From contig BSYQ01000007.1 in NCBI GenBank assembly GCA_030272585.1, positions 5,522,001 through 5,586,000 of the forward strand: 64,000 nucleotides of DNA, given 5' to 3'. The DNA is from Bryopsis sp. KO-2023. Lineage: Eukaryota > Chlorophyta > Ulvophyceae > Bryopsidales > Bryopsidaceae. The first letter of the stretch is position 1. Each line of letters begins with the position of its first letter. Under the pieces are notes generated by a model, which made no database searches, had not been told where the DNA came from, and saw only the letters and a program-made list of their open reading frames with translations. Of this stretch, positions 1 through 15,195 are shown one piece after another. The position numbers were made by a program, and so were the translations under genes.

Positions 1-2587
1 GACAAGTCAATTCAATCGATACAAATCCTCTCTCTGAGTCAGTCTCATGATCTGACGTTCATTAGGAATATATTAATTATTCGGGTCCAACAACATAGAA
101 TCAATACTCTTCGAATCGGTTGATAAGCACCCATGAAAGTCGGTGAAATAGAATTCCGTGAGCAGTAAATGAAACAGTAAAAATGCTTAATGCAATGCTA
201 CCGACAACAAGGCACAGGATGCTTTTCCCCCCTTTCAGTGTGTACAAACAATTAATAATCAATTGCAGCACTGCGCAAAATACTTTTCGAATTCATCTCC
301 TAATGGACTGGGCGGTGGTATGCAGAGTCTGTCAAAACCTGGTGGAAACAGGCGATCTTCCGTATCGAAAACAAAGAAGCCATTTAAAGAGTAAATTTGA
401 TGGAAATAGGAGGCATACAAAGAAGATATTGCATACAAGGAGCATTACACATGTCAAAATATCGAAATATCAACCCTCTGCTCGGCAAAACATGCAATCC
501 TGCTCGGTCTGCGCAGCCACTTATTGAAACCTCACAAGAATCATTTTATCAAAAACAAATGTGCTCCACTGTGGCTGCCGGAACACTCTTTTTTGTTAAG
601 AAGAAAACCTGTTCGAGTCCCCCCACAAGACTCTCTTTTCTCTTTTGTCTGTTTTTTTTTTCTTTTCTTTTTTTCTTTTCTTTTTCTTTAAATCAACACT
701 CAAAACAAAGCGACACTCAAAAACACACCGCACCAAAAGGAAAAAAAAAAAAAGATATAAAAAGAAATAAAGAAGAAAAAAAAAGGAGCATGTTTTTCCC
801 GCCTAACAAATATGCAAATCCTCGTTGAGACACTTTGTCATTGTTATGAAATCTATAAACATGGAGTCCCTTGCAATGCTCGCCAGCAGCTCAGAATTCC
901 ATCCCCATAAGGATAACACCATATAAACAAACAAACACACACACACTCTCTCCCACAAAAACAAAATCTCCCAAGCTTTCCTTTCCTTCCTTTTTTTTCC
1001 TTGATTTGCCACCATGTTCTTTTCCACCGATTATCAACCCCCTGAAGCTTTTTCCCCCACCGAGACAACCCTTGTACACAAGCAGCGTTTTTTTTTCTTT
1101 AACATTGATTGTTTTCTGCTCACACTCTAAAAACACCTTTTCTTTCTTTTCCTTTCGAACAAAACGAAACAAACAAGCAACAAGGAAAGAAAAACAACTC
1201 CGAAAAACCAAACATCGACTTTCTCTATAAAGAGGGCGTGTGAGAGCCGTTTTATCTTTTTTCTTTGCTATATTTCTTTTCTTCCCTTTTCTTTTCCATT
1301 TTTTTCTTTTTTTTTTTCTCTCTATGTACATCTCTCTCTCTCCTTTTCGTGCTAGCCTTGCTTCTCTAAACTTTTTTTCTTTCCTTGTTCATTCTGGGCC
1401 AAACAGCAGAGTTCCTTCTCCACCACCTCCAAGTGTGCAAACATAACCCCCAAATCCTGCTCATTGCCAACCCCTGCCCTTATTCACCGCCGAACTATCA
1501 ATGGAAATAAGCCTCAGGGAACTTCCAAAAAAAAAAAAGAAAAAGAAAAGAGAAAGAAAGAAAGAAAAAAACCATGCGATCTGAGAATGCCAAGCAAACC
1601 TCTGTCTGTACACAATTATTCATCGCAATCCCCCCCCCCCTTTAAAGCTGCTACTATTGTTCCTTTTTTTTTGGTGTCAGGAAGCCTTGGAAAGGAAATG
1701 ATTGCGCTTGCGTTGCCGTCGTTTTCTCTCTCTCTCTCTCTCTGTCTCACTCTTTCTCTCACACTTTTTCTCTTTTTTTTTTCCTTCCTTCCCCTTCTCA
1801 AATATTTTCGAAACACAGCGCTAATCTGAAAATTCATACCTTTTTTCTTCTTTCACCACCTGCTGCTCCACAGTTGAATTTGTGTATGTACTTCACTTCA
1901 TTCTTCCCACCCCTTCCCTTCACCTTTTTCTGAAAAACAAACAGAGATTGGTTATAAAATACAATAATATTTCCATTGGTTTGAAAGGATCTCTCCCAGC
2001 TCTGGCAGCATTGGCTTGCACTTCTTTGAAACGCTCAGAACAGTCTTTGAAGTTTCGTCGAGTGGAAATGATCTGCTGGGTTACTAATATGATTAGTAAA
2101 CCTCCTTGTGTTTGTAAGAAATATGATCAAACGACACCAAAACTACATACGATCTTCTCCCAAAGGAAGCAAACCAAATTCTGGATGGGCTCTGGAGTTG
2201 ATTGTAACACGCTTTTGGGAGATTCAACAAAAAATCCACAACTCAGCAAAAAGAACCACAAAAAAAAGAAACTACTTGAAGCCATACCAGGCATCCATCC
2301 CCCAGTTGTCTTTAACCTTGCTATTTCAACATCGATACAATTACAGCGCAATTTAGCAAGAGAGAAAAAAAAAATCTGCTCTGTATCCCCCCCCCCCCCT
2401 CCCCTCTTCTCTCGAGCTCAACTATCCGACCACCATCATTTACAAAACCAAAAGTACCAAAAAAGAAAAACTCCAGTTCCTTCCCTAACTCTGCAAATTT
2501 TAAAACAAAGAACAAAAAAAAACTAACAAATACCCAAATATTTTTTCTTTTCCTTTTTTCACATGCTGTGGATTGTACCTCACACAC
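1..2587. other. Noncoding low-complexity spacer
   Basis: No credible exon was found on either strand. The stretch is dominated by T/C tracts on the + strand (for example around 650-690, 1260-1330 and 1730-1800), A tracts, and C runs near 1630 and 2385. Open frames here consist almost entirely of Phe/Ser/Leu or Lys/Arg and are artefacts of these tracts. The last few hundred bases lie directly downstream of the phosphodiesterase stop codon and probably hold its 3' UTR. Confidence 0.6.
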
Positions 2588-5500
2588 TTAGGTCCCATTG
2601 GTACCGCTGTGGCAATTGTTTCCTGGAGGCGTACCAGGCCCACTGTTGGGCTCTGCTCTCAAGTCATCCCATCTCTTGATGTTTTTCGCCACGTGGCTCA
2701 GGGCCAGCGCTGCTGATTTCGGAGCAACAGAGGCGAGAAGCTCAAAACTGGGTTTGACCACATACTCCAGAAACGTGTTTTGGGACTTTGGAATCTGTAC
2801 AAGGTCTCTGTTGCAAAGGGGGGAGTAAGGTAGGTCCAATGCACGCTCACGATCTCCCTGTGCAAACAACTCTAAACCAGGAAGAAAAAAAAAGCAAAAA
2901 CAGAAAAAGAAACTCAACAAAGATTCTCACAGGAGGAGACAGCACAGAAAATGGATATTCTTGATTTCAAATGTTATCACAAAAATTTTCCAAGTTATTT
3001 TGTTGCCAAAAAACTGGGATGCACTGCCAACGTTTACCGGCAAGCCACCCTCGTATCCTTATGGTAATGACAAGAATTATTTTTATTTCCTTTTATTTCT
3101 GTGGGGAGTCAAGTTATTCGAAAATGCTAAACAATTCTAAATGAATAAAAATCTTCATGCGATACAGTTCAAAAATGCATGTTTTGTGGTGGTTTTCGAA
3201 AAATAAAAACCACTTCATAGATTTGATTTGATTTTTACTGATTTGGTACGCACCTTCCATAACATTGTGTGACCACCTTGTTGCCAAATGCCATGGCCGG
3301 GCTGGATTAGAAATGTCCGCTGAATGTACAAGCATTTGACGAAGTGCGGATCTCGCTTCGTCAGATGCCCAGTTATCCATCACCCCGTCTGACTTCTCCG
3401 CATGCACCGAGAATCGACCTGATAAAATAAAAAAAAAAACACCACCGCCATCAATTTTTTCCACAACAGTCCATTCTCATTCCTTCCATAACACCTGAAA
3501 ACGTGATCTTTCCAAATTTGAAACCAGCCCGAGCTATAAATAGCACCGCATTTTCTCCTGGAGAAAAAAAAGGAGCAGTGTTACCTACAACATATCATTT
3601 GACTGAGAAGCTGGGCTTACTCAACAGACTCTTGTGCGATGCCATGTCAGTAGCCAGGATGATGTTGATCATCGACCGTCGAACGAATTTAAAATCCTCC
3701 CTGTCAAGGTCCCCTAAGACATTCCGACTTTCGTCCGACATCAATTTGAATGCAGTGGAAGCATGCATGTTTTCGTTCACAGCACGATCATTGTACATGA
3801 TAGCCAGCTCTGAATGTGTGTTTACGTGAAACTCATTGGTGACCCCTGCACTTGCAACAGACAAAATCACCCTCTCAGGCCGAATTTTTCATCGAAAAAA
3901 ACATATGATTATCCCCCTCCTATCCCCCCCTGTTTCTTTCCATTTACAGTTGGTGATGAAAAACGACGCCTTTTCCTGCAGACTGATGTTTTTGTTAGGA
4001 TTATCAAATGACCCTCATAGCGCTTTCCTTTTTCCAAAAATTCTACGTCAAGTTTTTTTCCCCTATTCTCTATCTCCATTTTTCTCAAATTCAAATTTTT
4101 AGAAATCAAGGGAAAAAAAAAGTGTAATGCAACCAATTCTCTAAAAGCTTCTTGATTTAAAAGAACCCCCCCCCCCCCCCGGTTGATTGTTTACGAATTT
4201 TTTGTTCTTTCTGCTGCAATGAATTCATTAATTAAATACCAGCATACCAGGGTGTCCAACATCATGCACCGCCGCCGCCATCACCATTGCAAGAAGCTCA
4301 AGGTCTGTAAACTTGGACTTAAGATCATCCTTACAAAGAAATACCCCTAGTGCCTGAACCACATCTGCTGCATGGACGTGGTTATGGTATGGGTTCGTCC
4401 TGTATGTGCGTTCAACCATCTGTGTCCATTTTTCAACAGAAACGAGAAAAAAAAATGAAAATCAACAAGGCCACCTCACTGGACTGAACAAAGCTCCAAA
4501 CATAAACAAACTAACCGAGCTTTTGAGATGGATTCCAAGGGATGGGGGTTGCACGTTTTAAGTTTCATTTTAAGTGTTGGAATTTAACTGAACCAATGAA
4601 AGAAATGCAAAAAAATCATAGCCGTTTCTCACGAGACAATAATAGGTTCCCAAAACCGCACACCTGAAGAAATCGTTTCATTTTGCCCCTGTCAAGATTC
4701 AAACTGTCCAAAAGCTTGAGTTCATCCAAAAGGACCAACACCACCATTTGCAAGGGCTTGCTGTCACTGGATCGATCCAGACTGAAGATATCGAATTCCT
4801 CCCAACTGTCGATCTGAACGAGAGAAAAACAAACAAACACACTCCCATCAAATTCCTTCTGCATCATTGATATATCTTCTTATTGATGCCAGCGCCTTCT
4901 TGCTCTTCTTTTTCTTTTTTCAACTCATCCATTTGTTTCTTTTTTTTTCCAATTTATCTGTTGTTTTCGAGTTTTTTTTCGTAATGGATCGACCGGCACA
5001 CCCACCTTGGAGAGTTCGTCTGGAAAGATATCGAATGCTTCGCTGCTCATGCTGTTTCCTCTGGACCGGCTCTGGAGAAAAGCAACACCCATCCGAGAAT
5101 CGAGTGTCAAAATTATTTTCTTTTGGAGGGACGATTGTACACAGCAAGTAATTCCAGCACTACTGCTAGTGCATCCCTCCATTCTGTAGGTGGGTGGGCG
5201 GATGGTGGGTGGTGTTTGTGTTTGAGCACTGTTTTTCAAATGTTAGCTCACCAGTCCTGCAGGCGATGGCTCATCTGATGCCAAAAAGCTCCCCCGCTTG
5301 ACCTGTTGCAAATGGCGATATCACCATCAAAATATTGAAACTGAACGGCTCCTGACAATTCATGAACCGACCGGCCCAAAAGCATCGGCCATCCCAAATC
5401 CACAAGGGCAAGAATTCACCAAAAAGTGCCTCCACCCCAAACTGAAAGAAAGAAAACTGTTGGAAGAAAGATTCACCATGAGCACAGCTTTTGGGGGAAA

Positions 5501-6049
5501 TAATTTAGAGGGGTTGAGGTTGAGCTGATGCACCATTTGCTTTGGTTAGGGAGAGAAATGAAAGGGGGGCGAAAAGAAGAAGTAAAAAAACGTTTTCCAG
5601 GCTCCCTACAATGTTCGATTCTTTGTTAACGAACAACGCCAAACCCTCGATATTTGCTGGGAAGTTGCGAACACTGACCGGCAGCTTCTTGAGCGTGATA
5701 CTGTCCGTGTAGTTCAGCAAGTAAGCCTTCTCGTCAGCATCCAAAGCGTTCTGTTCTCCTTCCTTCGAGCCCACCACCCTTTCCAAATAACTCTCTAACT
5801 TACACAAAGTAGGCCGGCCCGCCTGGGAAACCTCTCCCTGCAATCACAGCAGCCCTTCACCCCTCAGCGCTTGCCCCCGACAGCGGGAGTGACAACAGGA
5901 TCACGCCCGAAAGACAGAATACGGTCCAAAACAAGATCGCGCGCTTTTACGTAAGCTGGCTGGGGATCTGCTTCCCGCGGCACGACTCGACACAAACGCG
6001 CGCGTTGAGCGAGACCTCGCGTGGATAAGAAAAACGTCCGCGAAAACAC
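2588..6049 (-). CDS. Class I 3',5'-cyclic nucleotide phosphodiesterase
   Basis: Hydrolyses cAMP and/or cGMP to the 5'-nucleotide, ending cyclic-nucleotide signals. Exons (5' to 3' on the minus strand): 6049-5951 (tentative), 5837-5592, 5302-5252, 5119-5006, 4813-4664, 4419-4248, 3845-3621, 3418-3254, 2871-2588; all phases agree, giving about 501 residues. The metal-binding HD signature is complete: HNHVHAADV, VHDVGHPG, the HSELA region after it, and LVHSADISNP. The conserved Gln and Phe that clamp the base are in PKSQNTFLEYVV near the C-terminus. An Arg-Gly-Ser site (VKRGSF) lies in the 51-bp exon upstream of the catalytic domain and could be a phosphorylation site. The first exon (MFSRTFFLSTRGLAQRAR...) resembles an organelle presequence; its junction (donor at 5950, gtaaaag) is the least certain. 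The donor at 5591 (gttttttt) is weak. PDE4-like by overall pattern, but substrate choice cannot be read from the sequence. Confidence 0.9.
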
Positions 6050-7390
6050 CCTTTCTTCCAGCCCGCGCCCCGAAAAAGCGACGACCCCCTTTTGGTTTTT
6101 TCTTGACGAAACTCAAGCGCGCACAGAGAGTGATTCTAGTGTGAGGGTCCCAGCTAGAGTCTTTGGAGTGACAACTGGAGTAGGAGCAAGTCACGAACTT
6201 TCGGTGTGGAGATCTCCAGAAGAACAGCTGAGTCGCTGCCAGAACGGACCATCGCACCCCGGGCTACAGTTCTCCCCAACAAAGAATAAAACCACCCCTC
6301 CAAAGAAGAACTAACCACGGTCGTCCACTTCTCCACAACCACGATAAGTACCGAAGCTCACACTCAACAAACCACCTATCCCAGCTTCTTGGCAAGCATC
6401 CCAAGTGGACACGCACAGGGACAGAACGCTTCCCTACCACCGACCACCAGCTTGATAGACCAGGGATTGGGCTGACGCTTAAGTACAGGAAACGTTCGTT
6501 CGCGTCACACCTGCCCGCGCACGTCACACTGCACGACACACTCCCGTCTCAAAAAGTTCGCGTTCCTCCCAACCCCCCACGACAATAATAAAAAAACGTC
6601 GAACTCCCAGCGGTCTCCCCCCGCGCTGCGCGCTATTTTCGAGATCCCCCCAAAAACCGAAACTACTGCGCCCCAGTTATCGTTTCTGGTATCGAAAACC
6701 TATGACGCCACTTCTTCGCGTCCCCCGTTTAACGACGTCCTCGTGTTTTTTTCGTTTCGATCTAGATTTGTTGGTTCAGGGATTGGGTCCTTCCCGTTCG
6801 GTCTCACCTCTAGATTTCTTATCACGCCCAAGCACGTGGCCGCGATATCGTGTGTTGCGTTCTGTCCCTCATCAGCAGGGGCTGCCATTTCACCTTCGGC
6901 GACTCGCCGACCGCCACACAAGAATAGGACTGGTCTATTCGCTGCAAACCTTTCCCTACGCTGCCCACAACCGCAAACTTTTCCTCGTTTGTACCACCGA
7001 GTTGTTCTGTAGAATTCGACCTGTGAGTCCAAGGCCACTCTGCCAAGTCGAGAGTGTTCTTTTTTTTTTCCTTTTTTTTGAGTGTTGGAAAACGAATACA
7101 GGTTGCTCTTGGAGGCTTGACACTTCGGGGTAATTTGCGTAACTTGTGCTCTTTGAGACTTCGGGGTGTGTTCTGTCCCTGTTCGGTTAGCCCCACTCCT
7201 GGCCCTTCGATTTGACAGGTACTTTCATCGTAGTGTGAAGTCTGGGAGCATGAGATTTGCGGCTTCGGTTTGGTTGCTCCAGAGAGTGGGGCCAATTTGA
7301 GCAGCACTAATGAACACAGAAGCCATTTGATGCATGTAAATTAATCTGCCCCGTCGGCCTTTTGTCGCCAGCCGATCTTGCCTCGAAAGG

Positions 7391-9398
<2,008 letters not shown>

Positions 9399-9458
9399 AG
9401 GTTTTCAAACATTCCTTCGCTGTTGCAAGAACACGAACCAGCAGAAGACCCCAAGCAG

Positions 9459-10931
9459 ATGCATGTTTCGAACTCTGTATTGTGTGTTTCGAAGGGATTG
9501 AGATGCCAGTTGTGGGTTTGGGAACTTGGAGATCGGAACCTGGTGAAGTTCAGAGGTCCGTTTTGGCTGCTGTTCGCGCTGGATACAGACACATTGATTG
9601 TGCAGAGGTGTACGGAAATGAAAGCGAAGTCGGCGAAGCTTTGGAGCAGGTATTCACCGAAGGCGTCGTGAGTCGGAAGGAGCTTTGGGTGACATCGAAA
9701 CTCTGGAACACCAACCACGGAAGTGAGTGAGAGCTTGGGGATACCAAATAGGTTTGAGAGTTCGTGCACCCCTGGGTTTAAAACGATATGCAAGCCATTG
9801 GTGTTGACGTGTTTTTCCAATTGTAGAGAGGAAGGTTAAGCCGGCTGTGCAAAAAACCTTGAAGGACCTTCGCTTAGACTACCTTGATTTATATCTGATA
9901 CACTGGCCAGTGTCGGGTAACCTTGGCCCGACTCTACAGCCGTCTTTGGAGGTATTTTTATTGCGGGCTCGACAACCATACCCGACATTCAGCGAAAGAT
10001 TTCAGGTACTCTATAACGTTGAATTCGTTTGTCTCTGCCAGGAAACGTGGTCTGCGATGGAATCCCTTGTTGACGACGGGTTGGTAAGAGCGATCGGCGT
10101 AAGCAACTTTTCAGGGACGAAGCTCAAGGACTTGTTGGAAACAGCAAGGATTAAACCAGCCGTCAATCAGGTAAGATAAGATAGCGAACAGATCTCTTGT
10201 GAATGTTGGAGTAAAAGAATTCACCTGACGACATCAAGTACGGAATAACAACAATAAAATAGCCAATGAAATAGTGTTCATGTGTAGTGACACTCTCTCT
10301 CATTCATCCAGGTTGAGGCGCACCCATACTTTCGGTCGGATGGCCTCTTCGACTTTTGCAAAAGTCGTGGAATTCACATGACAGCGTACTCTCCGTTGGG
10401 TGGAGCGCCAGACAACGAGTCGCTAGCAAAACGAAAACTACCTAAACTCATGCAAGACCCCTTCTTGAACGAACTTTCGAGAAAGCTTGACAAGAGTGCC
10501 GCACAGGTGATGCGAAGCTATCGATACTGAGAGTTTTGAATATCGGCGACTTTGGGCGGACGAAGTCCAGGCGTTGCTTTATTTGCTTTGTCTGTGTAGA
10601 TCCTTATTCGATGGGCTGTGCAGCGAGGAACCAGCGTTCTTCCCAAGAGTACCAATCCCGCCAGAATCAAGGTTCGTGAAGCACCGCCTTGCACCGGATT
10701 AAGACATCAGCAAGGTCAAAGGGACATCTGACGTTTTTCTCTTAGAGTGTCGTTATTTTATGAGCAGTGATTCCTCTGCAGGCAAACTTGGACGTCTTCA
10801 GTTGGAGTTTGGATGATGCAGACCATGCTGCTCTGTCGGCGCTCAGCACTCAAACAAGAATGCTGGATGGGAATTTCTTGACTAATCCCCGCGGACCTTA
10901 CAAAACGGTTGCGGACTTGTGGGACGAATAG
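9459..10931 (+). CDS. Aldo-keto reductase, module 2 (probably fused to module 1)
   Basis: A second aldo-keto reductase barrel. Exons: 9459-9722, 9827-9951, 10042-10170, 10312-10506, 10600-10671, 10782-10931 (stop TAG). Motifs: [85 protein letters not shown]; the catalytic Asp-Tyr-Lys-His set is complete. No in-frame ATG precedes the first beta-hairpin; the only one is inside it (9503), and only about 95 bp separate the module 1 stop from conserved sequence. Splicing 9378 to 9459 (80-bp intron, phase 1) joins both modules into one 705-aa frame. Exons of 195 and 72 bp and their intron positions are shared exactly with module 1, so the two arose by duplication after those introns existed. Independent tandem genes remain possible. 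Confidence 0.85.
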
Positions 10932-11510
10932 CATTCCCAAAAAAAACCCAATTCTAATATTTCTGCTTTTCTTTTTGTGCGTAGCTGCGTGAAAGACGTT
11001 TTAGACTTTGGTTCTTGTTGCGTTTTTTGGATGGGGACGTTTTTGATCTTCCCTTACACTGACTTGAAAATCGATGCCCTGCAAACTGCTGGCTCATCTG
11101 AGTTTTTTTTGAAATATTTTCAAGTCAAAAGGTCCTATGCATATCAGCAAATATTGCACCTTTCTTTCCACTTAAGAACACGGAAGATAAAATGGCGATA
11201 CACCCCTCGCTAACCACAGAATGCCGCTTTCTCTCTGCACCTCTTTTTTCACACCACCACCCAAATCACAGTAGCACACCCAATCACTGTGTTGGGCGGC
11301 CCAACTTGGGCCCCATGTGTGGAAGCGGAACTGCTTGTCTCGATGATGTTGATGTTCATTCTGTGCTTGCCACCAATATAATGGCACATTTTCTGGCACC
11401 CCCTTTCGCTTTTATTGGAACCCGACAAGTCACCGGCTTCTTTCTTTTGGTTGACAAAGTGTGGAAGAGAACTCTGTTTTCAGCACTACGAACAGAATCT
11501 ATCGCTTAAC
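10932..11510. other. Spacer downstream of the aldo-keto reductase modules
   Basis: No exon recognised. Probably contains the 3' UTR of the aldo-keto reductase gene and the promoter of the small ORF that follows. Confidence 0.4.
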
Positions 11511-11714
11511 ATGGGGTTATTCAGGACTATCGGAACCGTTGCACTTTGCAGTGCGATCACTTTCCTGTCCAGCAAGCTGAGGCGTCGTTACGACCAGTCG
11601 CAGGCACGTGCTCAGGCCAGAGCAATGGTGCTGGCATTGAACTCAGACAGCGACTCCCAGGCAACAGACACGGACGACAGCGAAAGCTCTTCCTCCTCGG
11701 AGGAGGAAGAGTGA
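11511..11714 (+). CDS. Small single-pass membrane protein with acidic Ser/Asp/Glu tail (hypothetical)
   Basis: A 67-codon uninterrupted frame from ATG 11511 to TGA 11714. It begins MGLFRTIGTVALCSAITFLSS, a short hydrophobic segment of about 16 residues, then a basic stretch (KLRRRYDQSQARAQARAM), and ends in an acidic low-complexity tail of Ser, Asp and Glu closing with SSSSSEEEE. The order is what a small inserted or tail-exposed membrane adaptor would show. I do not recognise a family. There is no codon-usage or homology support, it may be one exon of a larger gene, and the acidic tail could be a fortuitous read-through of a CGAC/GAGGAGGAA-rich stretch. Confidence 0.35.
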   Translation: MGLFRTIGTVALCSAITFLSSKLRRRYDQSQARAQARAMVLALNSDSDSQATDTDDSESSSSSEEEE

Positions 11715-13244
11715 AGTGCTTGACCGGGAACTGGACGTCAGCTTCTCGCCTGAGCGTGAATGCAAGCAGTAAACAAAAAAGGTCTTGCTATCGAAGATGT
11801 GAAACACAGTGACCTCACAGATTTTCTAGTGCAATTGGACCTACGCGCGTTGTCTAACCGCCACACAGGTAGTTGCTTTTGCAGGCAACACTTGCAGTGC
11901 CAATTAGAATTTCAATTGCTCACACATAGACACAGCAATCAACAGCAGAGAAAGCCTGTATTCTTATCCGCCAGTATTGGCTCAGCACCTCGTCCGTCTA
12001 ATCAAAACGTGAAATTGCCGTGTTGTTTTTTTGTAGGATTTCATGTCGAAATAGTCGTGGAGGCAATTGTAGCATCGGAAGGGCCTGGATATCGACTCCC
12101 GAAATCAGCAAGAGGTCACAGTGATGACAAGGTGCAATATTATTTCCCTTGTCCCCCTCAGAAAAAAGGCATTTAAGGTTTCGAATTCGAAACCTTTTTT
12201 CGTAAACTTTTCCAAGGCAAATCTAAACATATCTGGATTCTGACATATACATCACTATATCGATCATTTGCAGACGCTGGGTGGAGTTTGTAGCTCTTTT
12301 TTTCTGAGCGACAGGGATTCCCCCCCCCCCCCGTTGGGAGTAATATAAAATATGATGTTAAAAATGACTTGTACATTTAGGCGTAGCAACTGTGGATTTC
12401 TCGGATGGATCGGAAAAAAAAACATCCCCAAGGCCGCACAGAAGGAAGGGCGTGCAAGGGGGGGATTAGTGAAAAGGAAGGACCTGAAGTGTGATGATTG
12501 GATTATGGTGGATTGGGGAATCCATTCTCGGTCAGACATGATGATGAGCGGGGTTTAGTAAGCATCTGTGAGTGGACCCGGAGTGGGCAGCCAGTTTCAG
12601 ACTTGTGTTAGTTTTGTAGACAGACGTCGGATTTGTTTTGGGGGTGGAGGGGAAGGGGGATCGGCAAGTATTTGGACCAGGTTGATGAATATATTTATTC
12701 TTGTAGAGAATAAGTTAGCTTTAGTGGGAGACTAGGAGACTGGACAAACCGCCGGTTTATATATATGTGTTGCAATTTTATACCAAGTTTTATATAGAGA
12801 AAAAAAAAGAGATAAGGGGGAGGTTCTGGGGGGAAAAAATTAGTGAAAACGTCAGGAAGAGGGGGTGGATGGGGAAGTTCTGACATTCGGAATAGTTTGG
12901 CTAAATTGTGGTGTTTTGCAAGAAAAAGTGACTCCTCTTTGGTTTGCGCTTTCCTTTTGAATAGTATTTGAAATCGGGAAGAGATTTCCCTGTGCTTGCG
13001 CAAGCTTTTTGTTTTCAAAGAACAGAAGGGAACGCTGGATTGAACGAGGGACACTTTTAATGAAGTTTTATATGTAGATTCATACAGTTCTCGTCCTGTA
13101 TTTCTTCTGAACAGAAAAAAAAACAAACACTCAGACAGCAAAAAAACACTGACAACGGCCACAAAGACTCTTGATGAAGGAAGTGACAAGCAAAAAGAAA
13201 AAAAAAAGAATCCAGGACGACTGTAACTAGGAAAAAAATTGATC
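11715..13244. other. Spacer between small ORF and GAR1
   Basis: No exon recognised. It holds the palindrome at 12175-12196 and C and A tracts. The part near 13100-13240 is the likely 3' UTR of GAR1. Confidence 0.4.
12175..12196. repeat. Perfect 22-bp palindrome
   Basis: Two 11-base half-sites (AAGGTTTCGAA and its exact complement) meet with no spacer around a central TTCGAA-type core, followed by a T run. As RNA it would form a hairpin only with some loop opening; as DNA it is a perfect dyad. Function unknown. Confidence 0.6.
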
Positions 13245-14987
13245 CTAAGATCTGCCTCTTCCCCTTCCCCGTCCAAAACTCCTTCCACCACCAAAACTTC
13301 TTCCACCACCTCGACCACCCCTTCCGAAACTTCTGCCGCCTCCACGGCCACCACCAAAACCTCGGCCCCCACGACCCCCTGCAGAAAGAAACGCTCATAT
13401 TTCAATTCGAAAGAGACTGAACATATCTACCCAGGTGTGGATGACAATGACAGCAGGCGATCTTACAGAAAATAAAAAACTATAGAGCAGAACATAGATC
13501 GAATTCTTAATTGAGCAACTTACGAGAGAATCGCCCACCACCACGGCCCCCTCCTCTTCCCCCACCAGCTGATTTGGAGCCTTTGGGCTGCGGCAAAAAC
13601 CTCTCCAGAGGCAAAAGTTTCATTGGATCGATGTAAAATTTGTCTCCCTTCCCGTAGGACGAGGCCACAACACCTTCGTTCATTTTCACTGTGAACCACT
13701 GACAGAGCAAAAAAATAAATAAATAAAACTCTTCAAGGCACTGACAGATTTTCATTTTCTGTGTGCAAGGGAAAAACAAACTGCTGAACGTTTGAACTGA
13801 TTGAACTCACAGACAATCTGGCCGCATTGTGGGGACTATTGCTTTTGTTTTTTCCCGAAGCTTATTCTCCTTTTCGCAGAGATGTTCAAAGCTGAGCATT
13901 GATATGTTCGAACCTTCCAATATAATAATGTATATAAATATTCAATTTTTTTTTTTGAACTGACTAAGAAATAATATGTAATGTGCATTTGTGAATATCC
14001 CAACTTATCCATTGATCCCCACCAGCAAATTTTGATATTTTGATCCAGGTAAATATTTAATATTAAAAAAACAAAATAATAATACATTTCTATTATTTTT
14101 TGGGGGAATTCAAAGCTGACTCATTCCACTTCTCCTCATCACTGACTGATGTGATGCCTCCCACAAAAGAAAGGAATTTAAACTTAGAAGTATCAGTAAT
14201 AAATCAGTAATATAATAAGCAATGCAGGTGACAAGCAAAATTAAGGAAATACAGGATGACAAAAAAACTCACCGGACTGTTAATCAGGCCGAAAATCTCC
14301 TCCACTTTGCCAATTTGTGTCTTGTTTTCTAGAAAAATTGGGGCATTAAAATATGGAACCTGAAATCACCAAGCAGAAAACCACACTTACAGAAAAACAA
14401 GTGACGAAATCCAATGTTATTGTGGGGAACTAAAAACCATGCCACACCAACAAGAGAATTTGAAAGCAGGCGAGTCAATATATAAATGATCAAGATTTTT
14501 TGCTTTTGAATTTTGTGTGGGTAAAAGGATATTTTTCAGTTTTCAGAAACAAAATGGGGAAATTTTCATCGATTCTTATTTATAATCAGGTAAGGGCCTT
14601 GATTCAAACTTGGATTCCCAGGATCCACTGTACTTCGAAAACATATTAGAAGCTTTCACAACAAAGGCACCTTGATGATTCATACAATTCACCATTTCAA
14701 CTGACAGACCACTCTGTATCCACACAGAAAAAAGTTGAACTGGGGGTAAAAACAAAGATATGATTCACAGTTTGAGCAGGAGAACCCACGAGAGCTCCTT
14801 GACCGGGACCTACTTTGTCCAACGTCAATTTCACGACGGCTTCGCCTTCGCAAGGATGGGAAAAATACCCTGCCTCTATGACGGACGCTGGGGGTCCCAT
14901 ATCGAACGACCTCCCACCTCGTCCTCTTCCGAAACCCCGCCCGCCGCCACCTCGACCCCCACTTCGGCCTCCTCCGCGAAAACTCAT
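13245..14987 (-). CDS. GAR1: H/ACA ribonucleoprotein complex subunit GAR1
   Basis: Core protein of H/ACA snoRNPs, which guide rRNA/snRNA pseudouridylation and support rRNA processing in the nucleolus; it contacts the pseudouridine synthase (Cbf5/dyskerin). Exons (minus): 14987-14814, 14359-14273, 13698-13524, 13378-13245; 570 nt, 189 aa, phases consistent. It has an N-terminal GAR/RGG region ([16 protein letters not shown]...), the central GAR1/Naf1 fold ([53 protein letters not shown]) and a C-terminal Gly/Arg/Phe-rich region ending GRGRGRS. Length and domain order match eukaryotic GAR1 (about 200 aa). It is head-to-head with the CbbY-like gene; the two starts are about 210 bp apart, suggesting a shared promoter. 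Confidence 0.95.
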
Positions 14988-15195
14988 CGTAGCTGTACCA
15001 CCCCTGCCTTTACGATTTCACCAAACCAGCACAATTCCCAGAGACGATGGGTTCAGCGCCTGTGGCGTCTTGACAGTCTTGAATAGCTGTCTGTGAACCA
15101 TTTGTCGGGCATACGGGAGATACGATCGTAAGTGTGACTTGGTACTGAAGTGTGATATATATCCGAGGGGTGTCAAGAAGCACAAGCGTCGGCGA

